From Doris montereyensis (taxonomy: Eukaryota > Mollusca > Gastropoda > Nudibranchia > Dorididae), in the NCBI GenBank assembly GCA_037039925.1, contig JAXRKP010000209.1:201001-265000 (forward strand): 64,000 nucleotides of DNA, given 5' to 3'. Position 1 is the stretch's first letter; the number at the start of each line of letters is the position of its first letter. Below are positions 10,995 through 38,520 of this stretch, in pieces. The translations under genes were made by a program, and so were the position numbers. The notes under the pieces are model-generated. The model worked only from the letters and a program-made list of their open reading frames with translations. It was not told the origin of the DNA and searched no databases.

Positions 10995-13900
10995 TAGTAG
11001 TAGATCTTAGCTTGTTTCAAATTCAAACAATTTTGGTGAAGATGACTATCACCTCACAAAGGAACCTGCTTGCAATGTGATTGTAAGACTAAATAAAATG
11101 AAGAAGTGTTAACAAAAAATAATCCCAGCCAAAAGGCTAAAAAATACCAACACAGTCAAAACGCTAAAACTAAAACCGTAAACAAAACACATTTCTTACA
11201 ACAATGGAAACAGATGAAAAGATAGCACAAATTTCAAACAAGTTTCTTTTTATAAATAATATGTATTTATGTTATTTATAGTAACTACATCAATAAAAAA
11301 GACAAAGCATACACATATGTTTATGCCATGACTGATGTACAAACTGTAATAGTAATAGTTAATAGATTAGATCATAACACTATCAATGGGAAGGAACTTA
11401 CGCTATGGAGGAAAACACTTGGTATGTAATATGAGACATTACTTGAGATGTCAAGTTATTCCTTTTAACAAGTATATGTATATATGCTAAAATACAACAG
11501 ATCTTTAGTTTTTAAAATATACTCATTGAGTCATAGTACAGCATGTCTGCAGCTGTTGTGTCAAATTTCAATTCACGGCACCAAATCTTTTTTTTTTTTT
11601 CTTCTCCACATGCTTGCTAGGCTACAACTATTACATTACATTTATTTATCATTAACTTCAGAACCTTTTAAATTTTGCACAAAAAGGTTACAAACAGGTT
11701 GACATTGACAATGCATAAAAACAGAAAACTATGATTTTGTAAAATGTAATTTAATCATGTTTTTACAGATGAAATTTTTGCCAAGTGAGAAGACAGCAGA
11801 TTGTTATTATTTATGTTGAGAATAAATTCAATGAATCCATTCCACCTACCATTTACTGAATAGCTTAACTGAGAAATCTTATTTCTCACATAGATCTGTC
11901 TAATTAATACATGAATCATGTTACGAACAAGATGACAATAAAATGTTTTATTTTTTGGGGTTTTTGCTCTTTTCCAAACCCAGTTACACACAACTTATGT
12001 TACACCTCAGCACTTGTCTGAATATGTGTTCTTTGCGAGTAAAACACTTACACACATTTACCCACTTAACCCGGATGCAAATAGGTACCAGCACTAGCTG
12101 AGGAGTAAAATCTGCAACACAATAGCATCACTCATATTCAGGAAGCCTGTCCACTCCTTACTATAGAAATAAAAACTGAGATGGGATCAGGCTCCATAAT
12201 AGGTCTCAGAGGAACTTTTCTACAGGTCTCAATATTCTTCTACCATAAATAGACTTACAATTGGTTTGTCTTCCATCTCTCACTGTGGCTAAAGATTTAA
12301 TATAAGTCAAAAGTATAAAGTGAATTAATGCACTCGTACATTTTGTATGGAGTCAAGAATTGTTTGCTTTTGATGATGCCATTACCTAGTCCTTATGTTA
12401 TTTAGCATTGACATTGTTATGAATGTCTTCTATTGGTACAAATCTAACCCATTTTACAATTTATGCGTAGTAGTAGTAGTAGTAGTAGTAGCAGCAATTG
12501 CATTATAGCTGTTGACTATCAAATTATTTGGGCCAAAGAAGAGTTTTGTGCTAATCGCTATGATAAAGGAAATAAACTATCAAATTTCTACATCCACTAC
12601 TACTAGTAATAAAATACACATTGAAATCTATGGGTAAGTTAAATGGGACTTTCACACTCCAGTGATGTAAGCATTTTCACCGAGGGGTTTTTCACATATA
12701 AACATAAGTATTTAAATTTAACGTGCAATGTTAAAAGAGGCCAAACCTAACCGTTCGGCACAAACAGTGAAGCAAAATGTTCTTAAATAAATTTGTCACA
12801 TATTCAATGAAAAGACAATGAATGTGTACATCATTATATTTTATAAAGAGAATTTTGTATATGTGTAAAATAAAATCAATGAGAAATATTATGCTACCAT
12901 GCAGGTCCAATGCATGGCTGTTTAAAGATTGGAAAGAAAACATTCAATAAAAACGTTTTTCTAGCAGAGGGAATGGTTTGATTTAAGCTATTTATAGTCA
13001 TCACATACATACATTACAAGGGAGAAAAAATTAAGTGGACCTAAATCAAATACACTGTTAAAATCTGTATACACGTAACAGTCTAAAAAATGTCACTAAC
13101 CCTTAATAAGTTAAGCTGTATTCAATTTCTTTTGAAATAATATGTTTCCAAAGTTCAATTTTACAGTGAACATTGCAGAGCAGACTATTATAAGCTATTC
13201 AATTCATCTATCATCATAAGTAAGATAAATTCAGAAATAACGTCATTTAAAACTAATTCAATTTATGACCGTAAGAAAGGGTATATAATATTTACAATTA
13301 TTTTTTTTCTCCTAATGAGTTCTAATAACTTTTTTGTCTTCTACTCGACTAAAACAGGTAAAACCAGTATGAAAATATCTTTCACCTACGATGACATGGA
13401 AGTGTATGGAATCAAATGGCTACCAACAAAAAAAAGAACTTGATTTGATACGCATACTCCTAAAATAGGTTGTGTCACAAAATTGAGAATTGATCATGGG
13501 ATTAAAAATGTGGAAGTTTAAAAGTCATGTTTATAATATTATTATGCACATAGAAAATAGATGAATTGGATCACAGGAACATGTGCCAAAGGAGTTTCAT
13601 TGTTCATTTATGCAACACGATTGAGTATAATATAAGATAAGATAAGATCAAGGACATGAGGTGGATTTTCATCATATTGTCGTCACTGAGAAAACATTTG
13701 ATTTTACATTGTTGAGCCGTTGGACTTTCATTCAAAGTCCCTTGAACTTGAAGAAAACACTGAGCAGGGAAGCACTACAAGGCACAGGAAAGAAGCTGAA
13801 AGCACAAGCCAACAACTACACCAACAACAACAATGATGATGATGATGATAACTGACTATTACATAATATAATATAGAACACAATCAACTCTCACGAGAAC

Positions 13901-14915
13901 CTACAAAGTAATGCTTCTTGTAGCTTGTGATGAGCATGCCCCTGCACTAATAATAATAATCTCAGATTCAAAATTCCATGTCAAACAGTATATGACAACA
14001 CTGACAGAAATCCTAGCAGGCCCAGTTCTGACCATCTTGACTTGCAACACCTTTTCTCTCTCAAAATACCTGGCACGCAAACTGAAAGGCAGTGTATACA
14101 AAACAAAACAAAAAAAAACTAAAGGAAATTGCGGAAGGAGTGGGAAAGAAAAAAGAAAAGAAAAGAAAGGGGGGGGGGGGGGGGGTGAGGAAGGGAGAGA
14201 TATCAGCCATATTCTATTATATTCACATTTTAACAATCCTTCAAGAAATCAAACAAATAATAATAAATAAGCTAAGCACCATGTTGACAGTTGGTTTACA
14301 ACTCAATAGACACAAAATGAGGTTAAAAAATGCTTGTCAAAAGAAGAAAAAAAAAAGGGTAAAAATTCCTTTCACAACCAACCATAATTTTCACCATAAT
14401 TTGTTGGTGAACTTTTTCATACATCATGGACAGGTCACAACCCAGTCTGCTTGTAACACAACGTAGAGCAGACTAAAAATTTCACACTGGTGGGTATTTA
14501 AATAAGAAAACAATAAAACTGGAGAATTGGTATTGAGAAATATCACAATACATATCTCAATCACAAAATTTGTGTTAAAAAACTAGATCTAAGATTGCAT
14601 CTTATCAACTCGGCCTAAAAATATCTGTTGCCACTTTTTAAAAATTCACAGATGATAAAGTGAGAGACTAATCTTGGTTAATTTCTATAAAGGAAGAGCT
14701 CTTCTTTCATTCTCTATATTGTCATTTTACTTCATTCAACGGATTTTCCCGGAGGGGAATAGACATTTTATTTTTAAAGTATTGGCGTTAGGCCTGAAGA
14801 CTAGCAGAAGACCTACTGATAATATTGCATAGAGTAACTGCCGATCTTTTAAAAAAACCAGACTCTGATCACTAATGTGGACGTGTAAGTGGTCCTGAGT
14901 TATGATCTATACTTT
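10995..14915. other. AT-rich intergenic region
   Basis: Nothing gene-like apart from small repeats: a SINE fragment near 12.0-12.2 kb, a GTA triplet tract at about 12471-12491, a GATAA-type run near 13632-13648, and a G17-like run near 14169-14186. Open frames here are low-complexity. Confidence 0.4.
12010..12165 (+). mobile_element. SINE family A fragment
   Basis: Carries the same central block as the 9.75 and 32.2 kb copies: AAACACTTACACACATTTAC, then a GGATGCAAATAGGTACCAGC-like stretch and TAGCTGAGGAGTAAAATCTG. The head and tail are lost or too diverged to see. Confidence 0.55.
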
Positions 14916-14917
14916 TT

Positions 14918-15080
14918 CCTGAGTAAGCCCCCAAGGGTCTGTACTTAAGGTGTGGCCAGACCGTCATTTCAGTGAGCATCCAAGGGGTTTTGTACTTAAG
15001 GTGTGGCCAGACCGTTATTTCAGTGAGCATCCAAGGGGTTTTGTACTTAAGGTGTGGCCAGACCGTTATTTCAGTGACCC
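14918..15080. repeat. 51-bp minisatellite, 3 copies
   Basis: GTACTTAAGGTGTGGCCAGA recurs at 14941, 14992 and 15043, a 51-base period. Each copy ends in a CATTTCAGTGA/TATTTCAGTGA motif and CATCCAAGGGG. The period is a multiple of three, giving a spurious open frame on the - strand. Confidence 0.9.
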
Positions 15081-15464
15081 TCACCTGTAACACCCCCACC
15101 TCCTGAACTAATAGTAATAGTGATAGATGACAGATTACAAAACTTCGATAGAAATGATCTCTATTGTATATATATATTACCAGGGACCTTCTTTTATACC
15201 ACTACTCCATATTATATACATTTCGATAAAATTTGGTTTGAAAGAAACTGTTTAAATTCTTAAATAACATCTACAACATCAATAATTATTAAAGCCGACA
15301 GGCCATGAAAGATGAAAGGTTGTTTTTTTTAACAAGAAAAGAGGCAAAATAACAATGACCAATACCCTCTGGGGATGGCACAAACATTACTGCCTATATT
15401 TCACCACTACTTTATATATCATGTGCTGTTGAACTACTTTGATGAGTTTACAAAAAACGCAACC

Positions 15465-15655
15465 ATGAGAAACCTGAGATTACCCGCTTCATTTCATATC
15501 GTTTACTCAGAAAGCAAACACAACAAAATGCTTGAGCAAGGTTCTGATAATATATAATATTCCCGTGATCTTCACAAACTTTCCTAAATAAAATGAATAA
15601 CTTCCGAGATGAGAAACCTGAGATTACTTGCTTCATTTCATGTCGTTTTTTTTTT
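15465..15655. repeat. Direct duplication, about 143 bp apart
   Basis: GAGAAACCTGAGATTAC followed by a GCTTCATTTCATRTCGTTT block occurs near 15466 and again near 15609. This is a local tandem duplication with divergence; the unit is non-coding as far as I can see. Confidence 0.6.
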
Positions 15656-16187
15656 TTTTAAACAGTTAAAAACAATAATGAAGGATAAGAGGCCATGCTT
15701 GCTAGAAAGGCAAATTGAAATCAAAGAGGGTTTTCAAAATATCAAAACCACTGTGATAAAACAGTCAAATCTTTCCGTAACCTTTCCTGTTAAAATCCTG
15801 GAGGCAAAACCCCCAAAAAACTAAAATTTGACAACAAACTGAAGGCAAAATCTACAAGGAGAAAAAACCCACTAGCAAGCACAACTAAATACTCCACTGA
15901 CACGCATAAAGGCAAGGTAATTACGTGGTCTTTTCAAAGCAGTTTGAGGATTGATATGTGCATGTGGGCATGGGTTTTCAGGGTTGATGTTTTCATGCAT
16001 GCATGTGTATGTTTGATATATGTATGTGTGTGTGTGTGCGTACACGCTTCTGAGTACCAAATAATGCTGTCTGTTTTTCCAATTGAAAACGATGAAGTGT
16101 TTCAAGTGTGTTAGCCCCTCACCATAGGAAAAAAAAAGTGAAAAATGTCACACCTAATTTTGACAGCTTCACTACAATGTTGGTGTT

Positions 16188-17341
16188 TAGTCCAATAAAG
16201 AAAAGTATTTTTATTATGTGAACCTCTAACTAATTGCAACATAAATGTTTTTGTGCCAAGTTGTAGTAAACATTCTCCTGATTAAAATGAGCCATTGACT
16301 GTTTACCGTAATCTGAGGGTGCTAACATGGAAAGATTGCGAAATCAGCGGTGTCTATAGAGCTCCAAGCATTACCACCAACCATAGCAGCAGCAAAGTTC
16401 CACAGTCTTCCTGTGTACTATCAGGTTCAAGAATGGCTTGGCAGGACACTCACAAACCAAATGGATCCTACCAACTGGGGCTTCCAAATTCAAAATGGCC
16501 GTCTTGTCCCCATCATGACTGATTTGCCCCTGCCCCTGAGAGATTGTTGGTAGTTGTTACTTGCGCATGTAAATCTGGATGCTCAACAGTTTCCTGCACG
16601 TGTCGGAAACATGACCTCAAATGTACAAGTGCTTGCTCTGGTTGTCACGGACGCATGTGCTCCAACGTCGTTGCTTCACTAGAAACAGACGTGGAGGATG
16701 ACAGTGATGACAACGGCGACATAGACTAGAGTATTGCTTTGAATACATCTTAAGCACTGCGTGGGCCTACAAGGTAAGATACGCCTATGTATAATAAATG
16801 GGATATGCTGCGTGCTTGTGTTTGAGATCTGTATACATGTACCTGCTTGAAATCATTGTGAGGAATAAATCAATGTTATACCATTACGTCACATTACACA
16901 ACTTTTCACACCTAATATGGTAAAATCCTGTAGGCTTCTATTTGTTTTACTTTTATTCCTTCTTAATTATAGTCGTAAGTGTAAACTAGTCACATCTGTT
17001 TTCGGGATAAGACAAAAAATCTGTCGATATCACATTTTCAAAGTGCTTTCTACCTTTTCTACTCAATTGAATAACTATGGAGAAATAGATTACCATAGCT
17101 TTGCCTGCCGCGCCCAAACAGTCATCGTGAATGAAAGGAAATGTCTGTCTTGAGAGCGTGTGCCGAAATATGGTTACCCATATAGGTCAGAAATCAGAAA
17201 ACGCGTTTAAAAATTAAAATTTGAACTCTAGAAAGGTAAACAATGGCTCATTTTACTCCTTATATACTGCGGATTCATGTACAAAAGGAAACATTTATGT
17301 TGCAATTAGTTAAGAGGTTCAATGTTATCTTTACTGGACTA
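16188..17341. mobile_element. Transposon-like element with long inverted repeats carrying a CXC-type reading frame
   Basis: The two ends are inverted copies of each other over about 100 bases. The left arm (about 16188-16312) contains TAGTCCAATAAAG, then GAACCTCTAACTAATTGCAA, CATAAATGTTT, and AAAATGAGCCATTG near GTTTACC. The right arm (about 17243-17341), read on the - strand, contains TAGTCCAGTAAAG, GAACCTCTTAACTAATTGCA, CATAAATGTTT, and AAAATGAGCCATTGTTTACC. The interior of about 0.93 kb holds the cysteine-rich frame described separately. No target duplication is obvious, so the outer limits are approximate. The superfamily is not assigned. Confidence 0.7.
16350..16729 (+). pseudogene. CXC (tesmin/TSO1-like) cysteine-rich protein fragment inside the inverted-repeat element
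   Basis: Two overlapping frames read as one protein broken by a single missing base near 16535-16550. The first part contains ALPPTIAAAKFHSLPVYYQV and later DPTNWGFQIQNGRLVPIMTD plus LPLPL. The second part contains VVTCACKSGCSTVSCTCRKH followed by DLKCTSACSGCHGRMCSN, then an acidic tail ending in TGDNGD-like residues and a TAG at about 16727-16729. The regular Cys-X-Cys spacing followed by a C-rich block resembles CXC/CRC domains. Similar segments (LPPT...YYQV...WG...P...DLPPAP...CxCKxGC) occur in many predicted invertebrate proteins that I recall as repetitive. There is no start codon in context (a stop lies just upstream at about 16332), so this is the 3' end of a decayed longer gene. Function unknown. 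Confidence 0.6.
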
Positions 17342-17397
17342 GAAAAGTTTCTCAAATTTCTGAGATGATCAAATCAATTTAGTCCCCCATACACTTC

Positions 17398-18250
17398 ATC
17401 ACCCACAGCTAGCTCCCCCCACTCCTTCATTCTAACACCCACAGCTACCCACTCCTTCATCACCCACAGCTACCTACCCACTCCTTCAACACCCACAGCT
17501 ACCCACTCCTTCATCAACACCCACAGCTACCCACTCCTTCATCACCCACAGCTACCCACTCCTTCAACACCCACAGCTACCCACTCCTTCAACACCCACA
17601 GCTACCCACTCCTTCAACACCCACAGCTCACTCCCAACTCCTCAACACCCACAGCTACCCACTCCTTCATCACCCACTCCTTCAACAGCTCCCCACTCCT
17701 TCATCACCCACAGCTACCCACTCCTTCAACACCTTCACTCCTTCACCCACAGCTATCTACCTACTCCTTCATCACCCACAGCTACCCACTCCTTCAACAC
17801 CCACAGCTACCCACTCCTTCATCACCCACTCCTTCATCACCCACAACTACCTACTCCTTACCCACTCCTTCAACAACACCCACAGCTACCCACTCCTTCA
17901 ACACCCACAGCTACCCACTCCTTCAACACCCACAGCTACCTACTCCTTCACACACCCACTCCTTCATCACCCACAACTACCTACTCCTTCATCACCCACA
18001 GCTACCCACTCCTTCATCACCCACAGCTACCCACTCCTTCATCACCCACAGCTCCCCATTCCTTCATCACCCACAGCTCCCCATTCCTTCATCACCCACA
18101 GCTACCAACTCCTTCATCACCCACAGCTACCCACTCCTTCATCACCCACAGCTCCATCCCCACTCACCCACAACTACCCACTCCTTCATCACCCACAGCT
18201 ACCCACTCCTTCATCACCCACAGCTACCCACTCCTTCATCACCCACATAC
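17398..18250. repeat. 25-bp minisatellite, about 0.85 kb
   Basis: The unit contains CACCCACAGCTACCCACTCC followed by TTCAT or TTCAA. Spacing of GCTACCCACT at 18001 and 18026 gives 25 bases. Roughly 30 or more copies with many partial units (deleted to CACTCCTTCATCAC) and ATCAC/AACAC variants. One strand is almost free of G, giving strong C/G strand asymmetry. Confidence 0.92.
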
Positions 18251-20149
18251 ACACTAATGGCCTTTTCTTCTTAACAAGGAGAATAACTCTTCATCACCTT
18301 TAACTCTTCCCCCCCCCCCCCCCACCACCCCCACACACAAACACACAGAATCATTACAAACATACAAAATCATTGCAAACGCACAGAAGCCTCAATCTAT
18401 AGACAAAAGTAAACCCCGAACAACAATTGACTTAAGATATAAAAACATTAGTGAGGTAACAATTATCATACATCTTCAAGTAAATGATGAAAAAAATCCT
18501 ATCAAATCAATCACCTCTTCACAAAACCATTGCACATTATGGGTTTAAAATCAACAAGGCATTGTTGGACACGAAAAACATGTTCAAAAAAGAAACAACA
18601 GGTCTCATGATAAGCAAATGTTCAATGAATCTACACCCAACAATAGCTACATTCAAAACAAGTGTTGATTACTATGCTAAGTTCCATCCCTTCAGACGAC
18701 GTAAACAAATAAAAATTCCTCATGGACCTGCTAAAATGAAGCTAATAAAAAAAATCCTGTTGAAAGGATAAGGCATAAAATTGCATATATAGGAGTTAAG
18801 ACAGACCATAAAAGTCAAAGAATATATTATCTGACATGATGACAAATTCTTTGTACAATATAAATAGTACAAACACAAAATGTTGACTGTGACATAAGGC
18901 TTTCATTTTAAGTGAAATGTACGTATACAGATCAGTCCTGAGAGAAAGTCTAAGACACCAAATAATTTATTCCAAAAACTACACAAAACTGTAAGGATAG
19001 GGATAATGGGTGAGGGGAGGGGGAGAGGGGGGACTTATAAAAGATAAAATTATAGCTATCATTATAAATAAATTACAGTTTGAACCTTGATAATATCTGA
19101 AATAGTTTGACTCAGAGGAAAAAAATTGTAGGGTTGGATTTACTCATCTTTATTTAGTCTGCACAGGTAAGCCCCTACATTAATACACACACACACACAC
19201 AAACATCTACACTAATGGGGTTGAAAAAAAGTGTTATGATTGTGGTTCAGCGTAGACATGCAGACGAATGAAGTTTTCAAGAAATGTCTGATGGAGATGG
19301 GAAAGGGTGTTTCTAGTAAAGGTAGGTGGAGATTAAATTAATTCTCCTCTGAAGGATAGAATGTTTACAGAAAACTTCTCTCTTTCACACCCCTTGTTAA
19401 AGTCTTCAGAGGGAGAGAGAGATTTTATTTATGAAATTTCTTGTCATGGGGGCTTTAAAATATGTTTTGTTTTTGTTGTTGCTGGGCTTGTTTTCTTTCT
19501 CCTTTTTTAGAATTATTTGGGGGGGGGGGGGGGGTCATTTAACACTGTGAGAACAAATATGAAGACTTAATTCTAAAATATGTCTTAATGTTAAAGGACA
19601 GTTTTGGAGGGAAAGTGGAAAATTGTGGGGTGGGGAGGAGAGAGAGGGGTCTGAGAAAAATCTTAAAATATTAAAACGTGATTCCAGTTTTGCCATTATG
19701 ACTAATAAATTGCCATTTGTAAAAGCGGATGCAATAGGTAAAACGAAAATATTTCAAAATCCAACGTTTTGAAGAGTAACATAATAAGACAAAAGACAAA
19801 TACAAGTAATCTAAAATATACAATAAGTAGAGTGCAAACAACTGATAGAGTATTGATACAATCTTATTCCACCAAAGAGAGTCCAACAAGTCAACAATCA
19901 ATTAGTCACAGGTAACCTAACAATGGAAACAATCGCCCGACTTCCAAAACAACCCTATGAGCGCCAGTGAAGTCACCAATGACCAATGAACTCATTGCAG
20001 TCGCAGGGTGATGGACCCGGACGTACCCGTTTGCCGCAGCACAATAAAAGGAGGAGAGCCTTTTCTTTCACTTTCGTAAAGTCATCTAAAACTTGAATAA
20101 ATAAAAAAAACAAAACAAACCCCAACTCCTATCGCCTGATAAGGCCTAA
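18251..20149. other. Intergenic, nothing recognised
   Basis: Contains a C-run near 18310-18323, G-runs near 19518-19534, an AC tract near 19186-19200 and an AT-rich open frame (18484-18771) without recognisable domains. 19925-20055 is unusually GC-rich for the window but shows no gene. Confidence 0.4.
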
Positions 20150-20310
20150 ACTAGGACTGATTCATTCACTGAAATGTGACCTATCCACCAAACGCATTGA
20201 TCTCAAGGTGAATTAAGTGGAAACAGCAAGACGAAAATTAAGTGAAAGAGTGAAATGCAAGAGGTAGGACCTGACAGTATCAGTCGTCAATGGCCCGCAC
20301 ATAGACAAAG
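20150..20310 (-). repeat. Dispersed repeat family D, copy 1
   Basis: Matches, on the - strand, the core GCTGTTTCCACTTAATTCAC followed by CTTGAGATCA and a GGTGGATAGG-like end, flanked by GTCAGGTCCTACCTCTTGCA. The same order of blocks is seen in six more places in the window. Confidence 0.7.
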
Positions 20311-21504
20311 AAAAGAAAAGAAACGTCTGATTGTTCATAACTTAATCCTTTTACTGAGTGTCCTAGCACTTTTACAAGACTAAATCATGCCTAAACGACA
20401 TATATGTCCGACACAACCGCCATGAGTTAAGAGAATATTCAACCTCCTAGCTGTAAGCCCCCTCGGAACATTGACAACCTGGAAACAGACTAGGTACCTG
20501 TCTCAATGTCTCTTTCATCTGTGTGGTGACTACTTCCACAAACCATACCATACAGTAAGTTTTAAACATGTAAAAACACAAACAAGCAGTGCATCATATG
20601 AAAAGTACAAATTTAGCCATGCTGTAAAATGATATGAGAGATACTTCAAGCAGTTTATCACAAAATGATTGTTCTTGCAAAAACAAAAAAATCCACCCAA
20701 AAACAATCCAATAGGGTAACAAAGAATAACAAAACAAAGAAAAATAACAGGGGAAAACAAGTACAAAGAAGGAACATGAAACACATTTTTGCTGCTTCTC
20801 CCTTTTCTCTTAATTTAACGGGAAGAAAGTTTTCCAATGCAAGGCTACAAAAAAAAAACCCCACAAAAAATTCTAATGTTCAAAATGACGTTTTGTGTAA
20901 AAGAAATTTTACATTTTATATCGTGTTCTTACCCAGGAAATAATATGATATCCAAATACTTTCTCTTTATATGTTTTCGAAAAGAATGGAATGAAAAATT
21001 ATTTTTTTTTTAAATTGCGAACAGGATAATGAGTAAAAATGAAGAAACTAAATTTTGAGACATAGAAAAGTAATTTAGTGTGGTACATTACTTTTAAAAC
21101 TTAAACAGGGTGGAAGTCACCAAGCAATTCTAGGCTAAGCAAATAAGTCTCCACTCCATGCTCAGTAGCAAATTAGCAGAGTTCAAACTTAGCAAATCAT
21201 TGTCAATTTGATCTTAAGTTCCATACAGTTCAGCCATTGAACACTACCCTGTCAGAATTACCCTTCTTCCATTCATTTTTTAAATTATGAAAATACACCA
21301 AACATACACACATAGATACTGCCTAAAGCTAGCTTTCTTGATTTTCAAGTTACACATTAAGTAATATAACATTCCCGTAACTCCCTTTTTTTGCTCTTTC
21401 AATTTAAGAATCTGCTTTAAAAAAGAAAGATAAAAGTAAAGAAAAGAAAAACAAAACAATTCAGTCGGGGGTGTGCAAACTTTTTGCCCGGTTCACCAGT
21501 AATA

Positions 21505-21650
21505 TCTTTGGTTTCATTGAAATTCACCCGTCCACCATGTGCAGTGATCTCAGGGTGAATTAAGAGGAAACAGCGAGATGAAAGGTAAGAATAAGAGACA
21601 GTGAAAGGAGAGAAGTAGGACCAACCGGCAGTGCCCGTCAACTGTTCACC
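21505..21650 (-). repeat. Dispersed repeat family D, copy 2
   Basis: Reads on the - strand as a GGTCCTACTTCTCTCCTTTC lead, then CTGTTTCCTCTTAATTCACC, CTGAGATCACTGCACATGGT, GGACGGGTGAATTTCAATGA. One of the best-preserved copies, lying inside the hAT-like element. Confidence 0.75.
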
Positions 21651-21721
21651 ACCAGTACTCAACTGAGGGCAACCTTTTACACATTCATTACAAAACATAA
21701 TTTTCATACAACAAAGATTAT

Positions 21722-22110
21722 TGTCCTACTTCTACCTTCCTCCACAGCAGTGAGACATCAAACCTTAGACAGTAAGGAATACAGTAGAGTACAGGCAGCT
21801 GAAATGAAATATCTAAGAAGAGCAGGAGGGAAAACTAAAAGAGACAAAGATCAGAAACACAACAATAAAAGATCAAACAAACTCAGATGGTTTGGGCATG
21901 TAAACAGAATGAATGATAAGAGAATAGCTAAGGAAACAGTGCTAAAACTCAAAAGTAAAACATCAAAAGACAGACCTCAGAGAAAAGTGGGGAGAAGATA
22001 AAATAGAGGCACTAAAGCAAAGAAATTTAACATTCACAGAAGAAAACAGAAAATGTCATGACAGGACAGTCTGGAGAAAGATCATTTCAGGCATCTAAAT
22101 CCACACACCG
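21722..22110 (+). mobile_element. 3'-end fragment of the LINE family
   Basis: Translated blocks [20 protein letters not shown] and [18 protein letters not shown] match the 3' end of the LINE right half at 29.4-29.7 kb almost word for word. It is 5'-truncated, with a stop after RKVGRR and a frame break before the LTFTEENRK-like end. Confidence 0.8.
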
Positions 22111-22261
22111 GAGGACAGAAAGGGAACTGATAAGGAAAGAAAAAAGAACGTTTTTATTACATACAACAAATTACAATAGGGAAAGCAAATATTGTATCTT
22201 TGGGCTGCAAAACGATGTTAAACGGGCACATGTGGACCGTAGTTTGCACACACCTCAACTA

Positions 22262-23928
22262 AGCTACCAATCTAAATCACAGAAAAGCAAGAAACAAAAT
22301 TAAACAAGAAAAAAAAAACGCCCCTAAAAAAAGAAAGAAAAAAAGACAAATTGTGGAAAGTTTCAAGCTGTGAATGATACGATGGCATAACAACAATGAA
22401 TATTTATCATGACTTTGATTGTATTAATGATATGAAATTTCATTATGGCTACAATTCTTCACAAAAATAATACAAAGATACAGCTTCAAAAGCAATATTT
22501 CAGTATCCATTATTTTCCTTAACAAAACCAGAAAAGCTTGGATGGGTCAGAGACTTGATTAAATTGAAAGGAATGAATAGTTGTATAATCACAAATTGAT
22601 TGTTATATAGACATACAAAAAAAAAAAAACAAACATAAAAAATTAATTGCACTACTCATTGTCATCTGTATAATGATTTAAACACTACTTCATTGAGAAA
22701 TCTGTAACAACCCCTCATCATTGTTGATGTATTAGGCAATAAACATTGCAGTTAAAGGCACTGCAATTTTCTAACAATCACATGGAAGAAGTTCTTTTTA
22801 CGTCATTAGGAAACAAGAGAAAGTATACCACTTTCTTGCCAAATTGTGAAGTTTATTTGTTTCATATTGTGCAGATTAAAGTTGACACTTTAAGATTCTA
22901 GATTTTTTAAAAGAATTTTTTTTAAATGATAATGCAGCACGATTAATTAAAAAATTATTTTTAAAAAATTGATCCTTGTATTTGCTCTCAACGGGATAAA
23001 AAAAGACCAAAAATAGAGGGATGAATGGGACATTCGGTAACCATAATCCTTTCAATAATGCGCTTCTAAAAACATTTAAGTTACAAAACAAAATATCTTA
23101 ATATAAGCTTAAGATGTTAGAGATACTTGAGAATCTTTCAAGACATATTTCAATGAGAAGTGGATATCAGAGATTCCTTTGGGTTGTTTTTTTGGTCAGA
23201 TACAGTAATTTGCCATGCTGGATAACAAGAATTTATGAATTAAACTGTATTCAATTATTTTCTTTTAAAGAAAGAGAAAAATAGTATAACTATGCAGAAT
23301 GTTTCTGTGTGATATTGTGCATAAATAAACATGTATGTAAAGCTTCTGTTTAAACAGTCCTTAACTGTAAACACTCCTGATCCGATACAAAGCCATTCAG
23401 CAATTTTATAGGTTAACATTAAATGTCTATGAATACTGCCACAGGCAGAATCTTCGCAACTCTCATTTAATAATGAGGGAACCAATTCTCAAGAAATAGT
23501 TTGATTTTTGTATGAAAGCAGTCATCTTTAAATGCTATTATCTATTTTTGTTCCTAGCTTAATTCGCATCAACGAAACAAAAGAGGATTCAATTGAATAT
23601 AATGCAAACACAAAAAATTCAGCATCTGCCTATATACGAAGGACATAATATGTGTTGTTTCACCTTGTGAATCTGTAAATTGTAGAAAGCAATGTCACAA
23701 CCTATAACATAATCTTGTGGCATTGAAACTGAGCCAGTAATCAAAATGTTGTCGTCAAAACAATAATAAATATTTTAAAAATAATTAAATAAGCACAACA
23801 TAATTGTACCAGGTAGAATTCTCATGAGTAAATATCCCCCATAACAGTATGTATAAACCAAAAAATTTAAACAGAAAAGAAAGTAATTTCAACAAGACCA
23901 ACAGTACACGGGTGAGTCTCATGTGCTG
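22262..23928 (-). other. Possible 3' UTR of the F-box/WD40 gene and flank
   Basis: AT-rich, no coding signal. On the - strand an AATAAA occurs at about 22853-22858, roughly 1.07 kb past the stop codon. It is a candidate poly(A) signal only; no nearer canonical signal was found. Confidence 0.3.

Positions 23929-38520
<14,592 letters not shown>

Larger units (their letters stand above)
21462..22261. mobile_element. hAT-like composite element containing other repeats
   Basis: The left end (CAGTCGGGGGTGTGCAAACT, then TTTTTGCCCGG) is mirrored at the right end, which read on the - strand gives TAGTTGAGGTGTGTGCAAAC. The GTGTGCAAACT...GCCCG pattern resembles hAT (Charlie-like) termini. No clear 8-bp target duplication remains. 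The interior carries a copy of dispersed family D (about 21505-21650) and a 3' fragment of the same LINE found at 24.8-29.9 kb. It is non-autonomous; whether the cargo was captured or inserted later is unknown. Confidence 0.55.

Noticed and set aside
14092..14466. Lys/Gly-rich open frame
   Set aside because: Runs through a G homopolymer and A-rich sequence; no splice or domain support.
17398..18250. CRISPR-like or coding repeat
   Set aside because: Head-to-tail minisatellite with no unique spacers, in a eukaryotic genome.
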